Source: Baffinella frigidus (taxonomy: Eukaryota > Cryptophyceae > Cryptomonadales > Baffinellaceae). Taken from it: a stretch of DNA of 12,315 nt. Positions within the stretch are counted from its first letter, which is position 1. Every line of letters begins with the position of its first letter. The stretch spans positions 500,117 to 512,431 of the forward strand of contig MU646425.1 of NCBI GenBank assembly GCA_026770585.1. The letters run 5' to 3'. The notes under the pieces were generated by a model. It worked only from the letters and a program-made list of their open reading frames with translations. It did not search any database and was not told where the DNA came from. Shown here in pieces: positions 1 through 5,718 of the stretch. Position numbers and translations under genes: made by a program.

Positions 1-99
<99 letters not shown>

Positions 100-104
100 T
101 ATTA
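1..104. repeat. (TA)n microsatellite at the window edge
   Basis: Pure TA dinucleotide repeat to about position 92, followed by a slightly interrupted AT tract to 104. The window starts inside it, so its full length is unknown. Long pure tracts like this are common in eukaryotic non-coding DNA. Confidence 0.97.
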
Positions 105-175
105 ACTTGAAAAAACTAAACATAATGCATTAATTTATCAACACAAATTATGCTCATAACCTGTTTGGGGAGCAG
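105..175 (+). other. AT-rich intron 3' end before exon X1
   Basis: An AT-rich stretch with no ORF that ends in GAGCAG at 170-175, directly before the phase-0 frame of the first exon. It reads as the 3' part of an intron whose 5' end lies outside the window. No distinct branch point or strong polypyrimidine tract is evident, so this rests mainly on the AG and the abrupt composition change. Confidence 0.5.
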
Positions 176-271
176 GGTTTGCTGTGGCTGGACGGGAACA
201 GGCCAGGGCGCTACGAACAAGACGCGGGGCTCTCCGAGCGCGAGTTGACTGAAGTGGCGCGCGGCTACCAG
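176..271 (+). CDS. Exon X1, intact copy 1 (32 codons, phase 0-0)
   Basis: An open frame of exactly 32 codons lies between CAG at 173-175 and GTCC at 272. It begins GLLWLDGNRPGR and ends SERELTEVARGYQ. Both borders are in phase 0. The last 13 to 16 codons recur in three downstream copies with the same frame and the same GT border, which supports the exon call. The peptide has a Trp/Asp/Gly/Pro-rich start and a probable amphipathic helix at the end (residues 20-31). No known domain was recognised. It is presumably an internal exon of the plus-strand gene that also contains X2, X3, X5 and X6. No start codon is visible. Confidence 0.6.
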
Positions 272-412
272 GTCCATTCTCAAGTTGACGTTTGGGGTGT
301 GTGGTGTAATTCTGTCAACTTTGGGGTGACATAGCGCTCATGCGGTCTGGCCAGTTTGGCGCGACGGGGCTCAGCTTCTCTGCAAAGTTGACGAAGGTCA
401 ACTTTAGGATAG
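272..412 (+). other. Introner-like intron after X1 copy 1
   Basis: Starts GTCC directly after X1 and ends GGATAG at 407-412. It holds two AAGTTGAC boxes, each with a downstream complement: 282 area with 316-323, and 384-391 with GTCAACTT at 397-404. The segment GGTCTGGCCAGTTTGG near 343-358 recurs in other introns of the window (about 3797-3812, and reversed at 2283-2385). The 141-bp length is plausible. The next block (413-439) reads in phase 0 for eight codons and then meets TAA, so the downstream partner exon is uncertain. Confidence 0.55.
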
Positions 413-461
413 TCCGCGAACCCGACTTTGATGGGGTAACGTCCTGCACACCGGGTAGTTA

Positions 462-566
462 GGCCTACGCCATTGCCTACGGTAGGCCGTAGAGCCCCTA
501 GGACCTAATGTTTCTTAGGACCCCCCCCTAGGCCCCTACGGCCTACCGTAGGCAATACCGTAGGCC
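462..566. repeat. 105-bp palindromic element built on CCTACGGTAGG
   Basis: Left arm 462-502 and right arm 527-566 are near-perfect reverse complements, about 40 bp each, starting GGCCTACG and meeting at CCTAGG. Smaller palindromes are nested inside (CCTACGGTAGG). The arms could form a long cruciform or hairpin. A left-arm-only copy lies at 1271-1309. Confidence 0.9.
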
Positions 567-580
567 TACGGTATTGCCAC

Positions 581-628
581 GCGGGGCTCTCCGAGCGCGA
601 GTTGACTGAAGTGGCGCGCGGCCATCAT
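581..628 (+). pseudogene. X1 copy 2, 5'-truncated
   Basis: Sixteen codons in the X1 frame (AGLSERELTEVARGHH) followed by GTCC at 629. The first half of the exon is replaced by the palindrome at 462-566. Through GCGCGCGGC it matches copy 1 base for base; the last two codons differ. No AG acceptor sits at the junction, so it is probably not a usable exon. Confidence 0.6.
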
Positions 629-696
629 GTCCCCCCACCCTAAATTTGCATTGCTAATGGCCTGGTGCAATACTGTGTAACCCTGAACTCCAAAAC

Positions 697-735
697 GCCG
701 AGCGGGAGTTGACTGAAGTGGCGCGTGGCTGCGAG
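697..735 (+). pseudogene. X1 copy 3, exon end only
   Basis: Thirteen codons AERELTEVARGCE in the X1 frame, followed by GT at 736. The upstream sequence (CTGAACTCCAAAAC) is unrelated to X1 copy 1 and has no AG at the border of the homology. A Tyr codon of copies 1 and 4 is Cys here. Confidence 0.55.
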
Positions 736-737
736 GT

Positions 738-779
738 TCTCTCTCCCTCTCTCTCTCGCTCTCTCTCTCTATATATATC
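738..779 (+). repeat. CT-rich microsatellite in the intron after X1 copy 3
   Basis: A CT-repeat tract with a short TATATATA end, starting just after the GT border of X1 copy 3. The equivalent tract after copy 4 is longer and purer, showing slippage since the tandem duplication. Confidence 0.9.
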
Positions 780-862
780 AAAGGCTCATTCGGTCTGGCC
801 AGTTGGGCGCGACGGGGCTCTGTTTCACGCCAATTTGCATTGCTCATGGCCTGGTGCAATAC

Positions 863-1002
863 TTATCCGGGGAAACCTATTTTTCTTAAGTTTGATGGCA
901 CAGAAAATTACTAAATTAATGCTTTAATATTACTAATAAGAACGAATTGTGTAGTAATTTTCCTTGCCATCAAACTAAAGAAAAATAGGTTTTCCCGGAT
1001 AA
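863..1002. mobile_element. Family C MITE, copy 1 (4-bp TSD, empty site nearby)
   Basis: A 140-bp inverted-repeat element with about 25-bp near-perfect termini beginning TTATCCGGGGAAACC. It is flanked by ATAC (859-862) and ACAC (1003-1006), a 4-bp duplication with one change. Unit 1 of the tandem repeat shows the unfilled target, ATAC at 670-673 within GTGCAATACTGTG. It has no coding capacity. It contains GTGTAGTAATTTT, which is also found in families A and B. Confidence 0.93.
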
Positions 1003-1029
1003 ACACTGTGTAACCCTGAACTCCAAAAC

Positions 1030-1068
1030 GCCGAGCGGGAGTTGACTGAAGTGGCGCGGGGCTACGAG
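1030..1068 (+). pseudogene. X1 copy 4, exon end only
   Basis: Thirteen codons AERELTEVARGYE ending at a GT border at 1069. It keeps the Tyr seen in copy 1. Like copy 3 it lacks the first 19 codons and has no AG at its 5' limit, so it is probably a relic carried by the tandem duplication. Confidence 0.55.
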
Positions 1069-1070
1069 GT

Positions 1071-1113
<43 letters not shown>

Positions 1114-1221
1114 CTCTATCAAAGGCTCATTCGGTCTGGCCAGTTGGGCGCGACGGGGCTCTGTTTCACGCCAAAGTTGACGGGATCGCGCCGCAAATCT
1201 CGAACGTCAACTTAAGGATAG
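1069..1221 (+). other. Introner-like intron after X1 copy 4
   Basis: Begins GT after X1 copy 4, has a CT microsatellite (about 1071-1117), then GGTCTGGCCAGTTGGG, then AAAGTTGACGG at 1173 pairing with CGTCAACTT at 1205-1213, and ends GGATAG. The hairpin near the 3' end and the ending match the intron at 272-412. The downstream block again reads eight codons in phase 0 to a TAA. Confidence 0.55.
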
Positions 1222-1270
1222 TCCGCGAACCCGACTTTGATAGGGTAACGTCCTGAAAACCGGGTAGTGA

Positions 1271-1309
1271 GGCCTACGGTATTGCCTACGGTAGGCCGTA
1301 GAGCCCCTA
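1271..1309. repeat. Half copy of the 462-566 palindrome
   Basis: Matches the left arm of the palindrome at 462-502 and stops abruptly at CCCCTAC. There it is joined to a segment otherwise found only in the X3 region (6288 onward). The missing right arm marks a rearrangement breakpoint. Confidence 0.85.
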
Positions 1310-1340
1310 CGTCAAATTCCTCGACGACTTCGTGCAAGAG
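1310..1340 (+). pseudogene. X3 exon fragment displaced into the X1 cluster
   Basis: Reads VKFLDDFVQE in the X3 frame, matching the intact X3 exon at 6507-6617 and the copy at 6273. It lacks the X3 start and is followed directly by element Q1. It is part of a segment of about 190 bp (1310-1498) that also exists at 6288-6474. Confidence 0.75.
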
Positions 1341-1496
1341 CACAGCGGACTTCCAGGGGATTTCGAATAACCCTTACGCGATAAGACCTAGGACCCTACG
1401 GTAGGCAATCCGTAGGGACATAAGGGGGGTTCCTACGGATGAGGAAACGGAAACTCGGCCCAAAGTGGGCCGAAATTCCCTTCGTAGCCCGCTGTG
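1341..1496. mobile_element. Inverted-repeat element Q1
   Basis: Begins CACAGCGGAC and ends CCGCTGTG, with a second matching block inside each end (GGGATTTCGAA against CGAAATTCCC). The centre holds TAGGACCCTACGGTAGG and a GGCCCAAAGTGGGCC hairpin. Q2 at 6318-6472 is the same element in the same exon position. The right edge could extend three bases to GTGTGG, which would give a CCAC-type end. No target duplication is clear. Confidence 0.7.
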
Positions 1497-1499
1497 TGG

Positions 1500-1586
1500 T
1501 TCTAGCTCTCTCTCCTGTGGCGAGCCCGAATGAGTAATAGAGGATTTACGCACCTACTTGTAGATTTGAAACAAAGACCACGGCTA
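1500..1586. other. Spacer, no gene seen
   Basis: No open exon with borders is visible. Its end (GTAGATTTGAAACAAAGACCACGGCTA) matches the repeat module found at about 2150 and 2450, into which element A1 has inserted. Confidence 0.6.
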
Positions 1587-1700
1587 CCACTCGAGGCTGG
1601 AAGTGTGACTATTTTAAAACAGGGTTTATTTTACAAGTGAAGTGAAAGAAAGAAGTGTGTAGTAATTTTTACATAAATAGAGGCGTTTGGTCACGTAGCT
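1587..1700 (+). mobile_element. Family A element A1, right half missing
   Basis: Starts CCACTCGAGGCTGGAAGTG and continues through GACTATTTTAAAAC, the GTGTAGTAATTTT box and GTTTGGTCACGTA, the usual left-to-centre order of family A. The right terminus is absent. The following sequence re-enters the host module at GGCCCGCCTCAGG. The left flank CCACGGCTA is uninterrupted at 2169 and 2470 in paralogous modules (CCACGGCTAGCCTCGCG), so insertion was followed by a deletion. Confidence 0.8.
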
Positions 1701-1885
1701 CAAGGAATCGGCCCGCCTCAGGGTCGAATGATCAGGCCCGCTGACCACACAGTGGACTACGGACCTTTCATCCAAAGTCAACTTACCATGTGGGCAGTTA
1801 ACTTTGAAGATTTTCAAATGCACATTTGGTCACGTTACCGCTAAATCTAGGGGTCCCGAAACCCTCGTAGCCCACCGTGTCGTTG
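1701..1885. other. Degenerate spacer
   Basis: Holds parts of the GGCCCGCCTCAGG module, intron-like boxes (AAAGTCAACTTACC at 1774, AGTTAACTTTGAAG at 1797) and a TTTGGTCACG piece typical of family A centres. The open frames here overlap these repeats on both strands and are not supported as genes. Confidence 0.5.
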
Positions 1886-2110
1886 CTTTTAAAATCGTTT
1901 TAGAGGGCAGAAGGTGCCCACGCGTGAGCCCGCGAAAGGTGCTCACGTGTGAAGCCTTTTCGTGTGAAGGCCCGCCTCAGGATTGAACTCGCCCTAGGCA
2001 GGTCCTAGGGCCCTACCGTAGGGCGTATGCGAAAGGTGCCCACGCCGGAGCCCGCGAAAGGTGCTCACGCGTGCAGCCTTTTCGCGTGAAGGCCCGCCTC
2101 AGGATCGACT

Positions 2111-2274
2111 CTCGAGTGGCTGTAGGGTCTTGCGGAGGCCGGAGGATGCTTGAAGATTTTCAACAAAGGCCACGGCTAGCCTCGCGAGGCTTGCCCAGGC
2201 CCGCCTCAGGATTGAATGATCAGGCCCGCCTCAGGACTGACTCTCGAGTGGCTGCAGGGTCTCGTGGAGGCGCG
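2111..2274 (+). pseudogene. Two minimal X2 exon starts
   Basis: CTCGAGTGGCTGTAGGGTCTTGCGGAGGC at the left and the similar block at 2243-2274 carry only the first four or five X2 codons (GLAEA or GLVEA) after TAG or CAG. Both break off at once, the second into a reversed intron. Similar stubs are at 2421-2440, 2544-2573 and 3022-3050. None is long enough to be a usable exon. Confidence 0.55.
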
Positions 2275-2282
2275 TTCGCCGA

Positions 2283-2385
2283 CTATCCTTAAGTTGTCAT
2301 GCTGGGTGTGTGGCACACATCCGTCAACTTTAGAGCGGAAACGACCCTGGTCCCGCCAAACTGGTCAGACCAAATAAACTGAGAC
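2283..2385 (-). other. Introner-like intron in reverse orientation
   Basis: On the minus strand it starts GTCTCAGTTTATTTGG, has CCAGTTTGG, CTAAAGTTGACGGATGTGTG and ends CAACTTAAGGATAG. It aligns along its length with the plus-strand intron at 3772-3884, which has ten extra leading bases. It interrupts plus-strand X2 exon material (GGTCTCGTGGAGGCGCG on the left, GTCTCGCAGAG on the right). In this orientation it cannot be spliced from a plus-strand transcript. Confidence 0.75.
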
Positions 2386-2668
2386 GTCTCGCAGAGCTAG
2401 GGGCTCAACCCTCATCGATCCTGCAGGGTCTCGCGGGAGGCCGGAGGATGCTTGAAGATTTTCAACAAAGGCCACGGCTAGCCTCGCGTGGCTTGCCCAG
2501 GCCCGCCTCAGGATTAAATGATCAGGCCCGCCTCAGGATTCACTCTCGAGTGGCTGCAGGGTCTCGCAGAGGCCCCGTGCCACTCATCAGAATTCGGGTG
2601 TCGGGGCTCAGGTTAATGGTTTAGGGTTGAGGGCAGAGCTAGGGGCGAAACCCTAATCGGCCCTGCAG

Positions 2669-2716
2669 GGTCTTGCGGAGGCGCGGGCGCAGCTGTTGGA
2701 AATCGCTGAAATTGCT
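2669..2716 (+). pseudogene. X2 copy, 3'-truncated
   Basis: After CTGCAG the frame reads GLAEARAQLLEIAEIA, matching the first 16 codons of X2 with one L for S change. It then runs into the CTTTTAAAATCGTTTTAG module instead of the DRLAATTRAE end. There is no GT border at the break. Confidence 0.65.
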
Positions 2717-2836
2717 TTTAAAATCGTTTTAGAGGGTGAAAGGTGCCCACGCGTGAAGCCTTGTTGCATGAAGCCTCTATGCAAAAAGATTGCCTTTTCG
2801 CAATCTGCCTCAGGACTGACCCTCGAGTGGCTGCAG

Positions 2837-2883
2837 AGTCTCGCGGAGGCACGGGCAGGAATCGCAGAGGCGATGGAAACACG
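2837..2883 (+). pseudogene. X2 copy with internal deletion
   Basis: After CTGCAG the frame reads SLAEARAGIAEAMETR. Compared with intact X2 (3572-3649) it lacks four codons between ARA and IAEA and then loses the end. The following sequence contains short ATAACTTATAAG repeats. Confidence 0.6.
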
Positions 2884-2940
2884 TATACCTTATAAGCTAT
2901 AACACGTATAACTTATAAGCGACCCAGCTGGGTCCAACGA

Positions 2941-2998
2941 AATTTACTACACAGAACGATCTGTACTAGTAATATTAAAGTAAACGGGTAGTAATTTT
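2941..2998. mobile_element. Family C-like core relic
   Basis: AAATTTACTACACAGAAC followed by CTAGTAATATTAAAGTAAA and GGTAGTAATTTT matches the inside of family C copy 2 (10843-10902) in order and orientation. The TTATCCGG termini are absent. It is probably an old or end-replaced member. Confidence 0.6.
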
Positions 2999-3097
2999 GA
3001 AGGCCCGCCTCAGGATTGACCCTCGAGTGGCTGCAGGGTCTCGCGGAGGCCGGAGGATGCTTGTAGATTTTCGACAAAGGCCTTTGTCCCGGGTTGC

Positions 3098-3279
3098 GTG
3101 ACCCTACCGTAGGGTCCTAGGCCTCATATGAGCCTACTCGTCACTCAAGGGATACGCCGCTCACGCAACCCGGCGTATCTCTTGAGTGACGAGTAGGCTC
3201 ATACGCCCTACCGTAGGGCCCTATGATCTGTCTAGGGCTTGCACGGGCGATTATTCGCCCGTTGGTCACTTAAGGGATA
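3098..3279. repeat. Nested inverted repeats around element F1
   Basis: ATGAGCCTACTCGTCACTCAAGGGATACGCC (3128-3158) is reverse-complemented at 3174-3204, and CCGGGTTGCGTGA (3099-3111) at 3161-3173. Element F1 occupies 3176-3279 (104 bp). It starts TATCTCTTGAGTGAC and ends GTCACTTAAGGGATA, and matches F2 at 11745-11849. The left part is a truncated inverted F copy. The whole block splits a repeat module between ACAAAGGC and AGCCTCGCG. Confidence 0.8.
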
Positions 3280-3360
3280 GCCTCGCGTGGCTTGCCCAGG
3301 CCCGCCTCGGGATGGAATGAACAGGCCCGCCTCAGGATTGACCCTCGAGTGGCTCTGCAG

Positions 3361-3408
3361 AGTCTCGCGGAGGCACGGGCGCAGCTGTCGGAAATCACTG
3401 AAATTGCT
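3361..3408 (+). pseudogene. X2 copy, 3'-truncated
   Basis: After CTCTGCAG the frame reads SLAEARAQLSEITEIA and then runs into the CTTTTAAAATCG module, as the copy at 2669-2716 does. The two copies were therefore truncated before they were duplicated. Confidence 0.65.
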
Positions 3409-3485
3409 TTTAAAATCGTTTTATAGGGCGAAAGGTGCCCACGCGTGAAGCCTTTTCGCGTGAAGGCCCGCCTCAGGATTGAACT

Positions 3486-3549
3486 CGCCCTAGGCAGGTC
3501 CTAGGGCCCTATCGTAGGGCGTATGAGCCTGCTGGGCACTTGAGAGATA
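3486..3549. mobile_element. Partial family F element, inverted
   Basis: The reverse complement runs TATCTCTCAAGTGCCCAGCAGG..., then GCCCTACGATAGGGCCC and CCTAGGACCTGCC, the same order as F2 at 11745-11849. The second TATCCC terminus is missing. A similar centre-only piece lies at 1987-2030. Confidence 0.7.
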
Positions 3550-3571
3550 AATAAACCTCGAGTGGCTGCAG

Positions 3572-3649
3572 AGTCTGGCGGAGGCGCGGGCACAGCTGTC
3601 GGAGATCGCTGAGGCGATCGATCGCCTCGCCGCCACCACCCGCGCAGAG
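3572..3649 (+). CDS. Exon X2, intact copy i (26 codons, phase 0-0)
   Basis: Between CTGCAG (ends 3571) and GTCC (3650) lies an open 26-codon frame starting SLAEARAQLSEIAEAI and ending TTRAE. Both borders are phase 0. The peptide is Ala/Glu/Arg/Leu-rich with a helix-like spacing of Leu and Ile and is probably coiled-coil or helical. At least eight weaker copies lie upstream and two close copies downstream. Function unknown. Confidence 0.65.
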
Positions 3650-3702
3650 GTCCAAAGTTGACGGATGTGTACCAGAAACGCAGGATGTTGACTTACGAAT
3701 AG
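3650..3702 (+). other. Introner-like intron, 53 bp
   Basis: Runs GTCCAAAGTTGACGG to TTGACTTACGAATAG, between two X2 exons that are both phase 0. It is a shortened form of the next intron and shares CAAAGTTGACGGATGTGTAC and CTTACGAATAG with it. It is short even for a compact genome, so splicing is not certain. Confidence 0.6.
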
Positions 3703-3771
3703 TCTGCTAGAGGGCCGCTGTCGGAAATCGCAGAGGCGATCGAACGCCTCTGCACCACCACCCGCGGCCAG
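3703..3771 (+). CDS. Exon X2, intact copy j (23 codons, phase 0-0)
   Basis: An open 69-nt frame from TCT after GAATAG to CAG before GTCTG. It starts SARGPLSEIAEAIERL and ends TTRGQ. It shares SEIAEAI.RL and the TTR end with copy i, but its first residues differ because its 5' border is provided by the intron family end (AATAG). It ranks with copy i as the best X2 copy. Confidence 0.65.
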
Positions 3772-3884
3772 GTCTGTCTCAGTCTCGGTTTATTTGGCCT
3801 GGCCAGTTTGGTGAGCCCAGGCTCTTTCCCGCTCCAAAGTTGACGGATGTGTACGAGAAACTCAGCATGTTAACTTACGAATAG
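3772..3884 (+). other. Introner-like intron, 113 bp
   Basis: Begins GTCTGTCTCAGTC, contains TTTATTTGGCCTGGCCAG and CCAAAGTTGACGGATGTG, and ends TTAACTTACGAATAG. The same sequence occurs reversed at 2283-2385, and pieces follow X1 (272-412). Both flanking exons keep phase 0. The GGCCTGGCCAG box may form a small hairpin. Confidence 0.7.
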
Positions 3885-3937
3885 TCTGCCAGAGGGCAGT
3901 TGTCGGAAATCGCAGAGGCGATCGAAGGCCTCGCCAA

Positions 3938-4129
3938 CCACTCGAGGCTGGAAGAGGGAGTATTTTAAATGTGGGGATGTTAAATTTAGTACCAGTCACG
4001 GGCAGGCTTGGTCACGGGAGCAACGCCGGAAATTGACTATTTACGTAAAAATTACTACACATCCCTTCACTTGTAAAGGACTTGTAAAGTTAAAACTTTT
4101 AAAATAGTCACATTTCTAGCCTTGAGTGG
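3938..4129 (+). mobile_element. Family A MITE A2 (192 bp, TSD AA)
   Basis: Termini are CCACTCGAGGCTGGAAGAG and CATTTCTAGCCTTGAGTGG. The inside has TTAAATTTAGTACCAGTCACGGGCAGG, GGTCACG and AAAATTACTACACAT. Flanks AA/AA are an exact 2-bp target duplication. It splits X2 copy k between codons for Ala and Asn. No ORF; non-autonomous. Confidence 0.95.
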
Positions 4130-4144
4130 AACGCAACCCGCGCT

Positions 4145-4356
4145 CCACTCGAGGCTAAAAATGGGACTTTTTTAAATATGGGGTTGTTAAATTTAGTACC
4201 AGTCACGGGCAGCCTTGGTCACGTATCTAGGGGAATTCTCCTAGATACGTGACCAAACGCCCCTTTTTCTGTGAAAATTGCTACACAGCTCTTTTCCCCC
4301 CTTCACTTGTAAAGGACTCCCTGTTTTAAAATAGTCATATTTCTAGCCTCGAGTGG
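4145..4356 (+). mobile_element. Family A MITE A3 (212 bp, TSD CT)
   Basis: Termini CCACTCGAGGCTAAAAATG and TTTCTAGCCTCGAGTGG, flanked by CT on both sides. A central hairpin GGTCACGTATCTAGG...CCTAGATACGTGACC separates the halves. It lies only 15 bp from A2 in the same exon. The CTCGAG terminal hexamer is intact at both ends. Confidence 0.95.
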
Positions 4357-4361
4357 CTGAT

Positions 4362-4453
4362 GTCGGTCCTCGCCTGATTTTTAGTCTGGCTCGTCCTTAA
4401 AAGTATTTAAGAGCAGAAATGCAGTACAAAAGGGCGAATAGAAAGCCTTTTGG
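4362..4453. other. Intron start after X2 copy k, no gene
   Basis: Begins GTCGGTCC directly after the X2 frame and continues AT-rich to element I2. The two overlapping minus-strand frames near 4381-4610 run through element I2 and are not supported. Confidence 0.45.
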
Positions 4454-4590
4454 GCACGCCAGACTGCAGGAGGGGGTAGCTTCCTTTGGGAACGCCACTT
4501 TTGGCATTCATGTATGCCAAAAGTAAACAAGTCCCCTTGATCCTTCCGGGGAATTGACTTTTGGCGACCCCCTCGAAGAATCTGGCGTGG
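4454..4590 (-). mobile_element. Family I element I2 (137 bp)
   Basis: On the minus strand it starts CCACGCCAGATTCTTCGAGG, continues GGGTCGCCAAAAGTCAA and ends with CCCCCTCCTGCAGTCTGGCGTGC. A near-identical plan (CCACGCCAGAGT, GGGTCGCCAAAAGTCAA, CCCCCTCCTCCACTCTGGCGTGG) is seen in I1 at 11195-11320. A TGGCATACATGAATGCCA hairpin lies inside. Flanks GG/TC show no duplication, and the left-edge base is changed from C to G. Confidence 0.8.
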
Positions 4591-4604
4591 TCTGCCTGCG
4601 TCTC

Positions 4605-4794
4605 CCACACGAGAATGCTAGAGGGGCCTAATTAAAATCGTTTGCTTTTACAAGTGGGCATTTGTGTAGTAAATTTCGTGAGGTTGGTCACGTGACTCTG
4701 CGAAATTAGCACAGTCGCGAGGTTGGTTACGTTATCCTGGTACAAATATTTACAACCCCACATGTAAATAGGGTCCTCCAGCATTCTCGAGCGG
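4605..4794 (+). mobile_element. Family B MITE B1 (190 bp, TSD TC)
   Basis: Termini CCACACGAGAATGCTAGAGG and CCTCCAGCATTCTCGAGCGG, flanked by TC on both sides. The inside carries TTGTGTAGTAAATTTCGTG, GGTCACGTGACTCTGC and CCTGGTACAAATATTTACAACCCC. The CCAC.CGAG edge is shared with family A but the next bases differ, so it is a sister family. Confidence 0.93.
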
Positions 4795-4829
4795 TCAGTC
4801 TGTTTCGCCTCGCCGATTTCGGGAGGCAA

Positions 4830-5060
4830 CCACTCGAGGCTAGAAATGGGACCATTTTAAATGTGGGATTGTTAAATTTAGTACCAGTCACGGGCAGGTT
4901 TGGTCACGCTGCTGGGGGAATTCCCCCAGCAACGTGAAGAATTCCCCCAGCAGCGTGACCCAACGCCTTTCTTTGTGTGAAAATTACTACACATTTTCTT
5001 TTTTCTTTACTTGTAAAAGAATGCCAGTTTTAAAATGGTCACATTTCTAGCCTCAAGTGG
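4830..5060 (+). mobile_element. Family A MITE A4 (231 bp, TSD AA)
   Basis: Termini CCACTCGAGGCTAGAAATG and CATTTCTAGCCTCAAGTGG, flanked by AA/AA. The centre has a doubled CCCCCAGCA block forming a hairpin between GGTCACGCTGC and GCAGCGTGACC. Without B1 and A4 the host reads GTCTCAGTCTGTTTCGCC...CAAGGGTCGTTTCTGCTGCAAGG, close to the introner-like intron reversed at 2283-2385, so both elements sit inside an intron. Confidence 0.93.
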
Positions 5061-5125
5061 AAGGGTCGTTTCTGCTGCAAGGTTGGCTGAGATTTTGCAC
5101 AGCGATCACGGGTGGCGCACTCAGT

Positions 5126-5191
5126 CACAACTTTCGTATGTCAACTTAACGATCGAGCCACAACTTTCGTATGGCAACTTAACGATCGATG
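5126..5191 (+). repeat. 33-bp tandem duplication
   Basis: CACAACTTTCGTATGTCAAC at 5126 and CACAACTTTCGTATGGCAAC at 5159 begin two 33-bp units that both end AACGATCGA-G/T. They contain the CAACTTAACGATC box that resembles the 3' end of the introner-like introns. Confidence 0.95.
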
Positions 5192-5228
5192 CAGGATGCC
5201 TGTGGATACATGGTGGCCATGTTAGTTT

Positions 5229-5335
5229 ATAAAAGCACTTTTTCATAGACTCACGTTTTGTAAACGCACTTTTTCACAAACGCACTTTTATATTTATAAA
5301 GGCACTTCTGCATAAACTCGCCTTTTCTTCTTCTT
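5229..5335 (+). repeat. Short AAACGCACTTTTT repeats before a pyrimidine tract
   Basis: Several imperfect copies of AAA(C/G)GCACTTTT within 80 bp, then CTTTTCTTCTTCTTCTGGGAAACAG at 5322-5346. The tract plus CAG looks like a 3' splice site of the kind seen before X3 copies (GGGAAACAG), but the sequence after it (GCGAAGCCATTG) follows X3 for only a few bases. Confidence 0.6.
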
Positions 5336-5406
5336 CTGGGAAACAGGCGAAGCCATTGAAATGTATTCAATGGTGAGACCATTTTTCCTCAGGCAGAGCT
5401 AGACTG

Positions 5407-5545
5407 CCACTCGAGGCTAGAAATGTGACTATTTTAAAACAGGGATTCATTTACAAGTAAAGAAAAAAAATGTGTGTAGTAATTTTCACACAAATAGGGG
5501 CGTTTGGTCACGTATCTGACAGAAATCTGTCAGATACGTGACCAG
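5407..5545 (-). mobile_element. Half family A element A5 between 24-bp direct repeats
   Basis: Starts CCACTCGAGGCTAGAAATG, has ATTTTAAAACAGGG, GTGTGTAGTAATTTTCACAC and GTTTGGTCACGTATCTG, then the second arm of the central hairpin, and stops. The second terminus is absent. The identical 24 bp from TTTTCCTCAGG to GCTAGACTG lie at 5383-5406 and 5546-5569, immediately outside the half element. Confidence 0.85.
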
Positions 5546-5718
5546 TTTTCCTCAGGCAGAGCTAGACTGTATGTGAATTTGACGATCGCGTCTGGATGCC
5601 TCTGGAAAACTTCTTCTTCTCTTCTTTGTTACTCTCGGATCAAGTCCTAGATAGGCCCTTTAGCCTTGAGTTGAGTGATACGATAGTCTATGAGCCTCAC
5701 GGAACCTCTGGGAAACAG

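Larger units (their letters stand above)
643..1172 (+). repeat. Tandem duplication, two units (643-831 and 832-1172)
   Basis: Unit 1 is 189 bp. Unit 2 repeats it from AATTTGCATTGCT through TGTTTCACGCC and is longer because of a 140-bp inserted element (863-1002) with its target duplication and a longer CT run. Each unit carries an X1 exon end, its GT border and a CT-rich intron start. The duplication places one element-free copy of the target beside the filled one. Confidence 0.93.
1886..3557 (+). repeat. Degenerate array of exon-X2 plus intron modules
   Basis: Two modules recur. One starts CTTTTAAAATCGTTTTAGAGGG and runs through GGTGCCCACGCGTGAAGCC (1886, 2716 and 3407 areas). The other starts GGAGGATGCTTGAAGATTTTC, runs through AGGCCCGCCTCAGGATTGA and ends CTCGAGTGGCTGCAG before an X2 exon start (about 2143, 2443 and 3052). 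The two clearest copies of the second are 300 bp apart. The layout suggests repeated duplication of an intron-exon unit with later deletions. Confidence 0.8.
3885..4361 (+). pseudogene. Exon X2 copy k, split by two family A elements
   Basis: Exon parts are 3885-3937, 4130-4144 and 4357-4361. Elements A2 and A3 lie between them with 2-bp duplications AA and CT. Counting one copy of each duplication, the exon parts sum to 53+13+3=69 nt, the exact length of neighbour copy j. The frame stays open through SEIAEAIEGLANATRAD to a GT at 4362. As DNA it is disrupted. Whether the elements are removed from RNA is unknown; their own edges (CCAC...GTGG) are not GT-AG. Confidence 0.8.

Noticed and set aside
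413-439. Eight-codon block SANPTLMG with TAA after the intron end, considered as a terminal exon (also 1222-1248)
   Set aside because: Too short to judge. The ATG/ATA difference between copies changes the residue, and the TAA could lie inside a GGTAACG donor. Left unassigned.
566-859. 97-codon minus-strand frame with an Arg/Glu run
   Set aside because: The RE run is the reverse translation of the CT microsatellite. The frame spans the antisense of X1 copies and a tandem duplication junction.
1886-3480. Regularly repeated GGCCCGCCTCAGGA, considered as a CRISPR array
   Set aside because: Spacing is irregular, the intervening sequence is itself repeated, and the setting is eukaryotic with exon fragments. 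It is a degenerate tandem module array.
4381-4610. Two overlapping minus-strand frames of 67-75 codons
   Set aside because: They cover element I2 and adjacent intron sequence and have no protein support.
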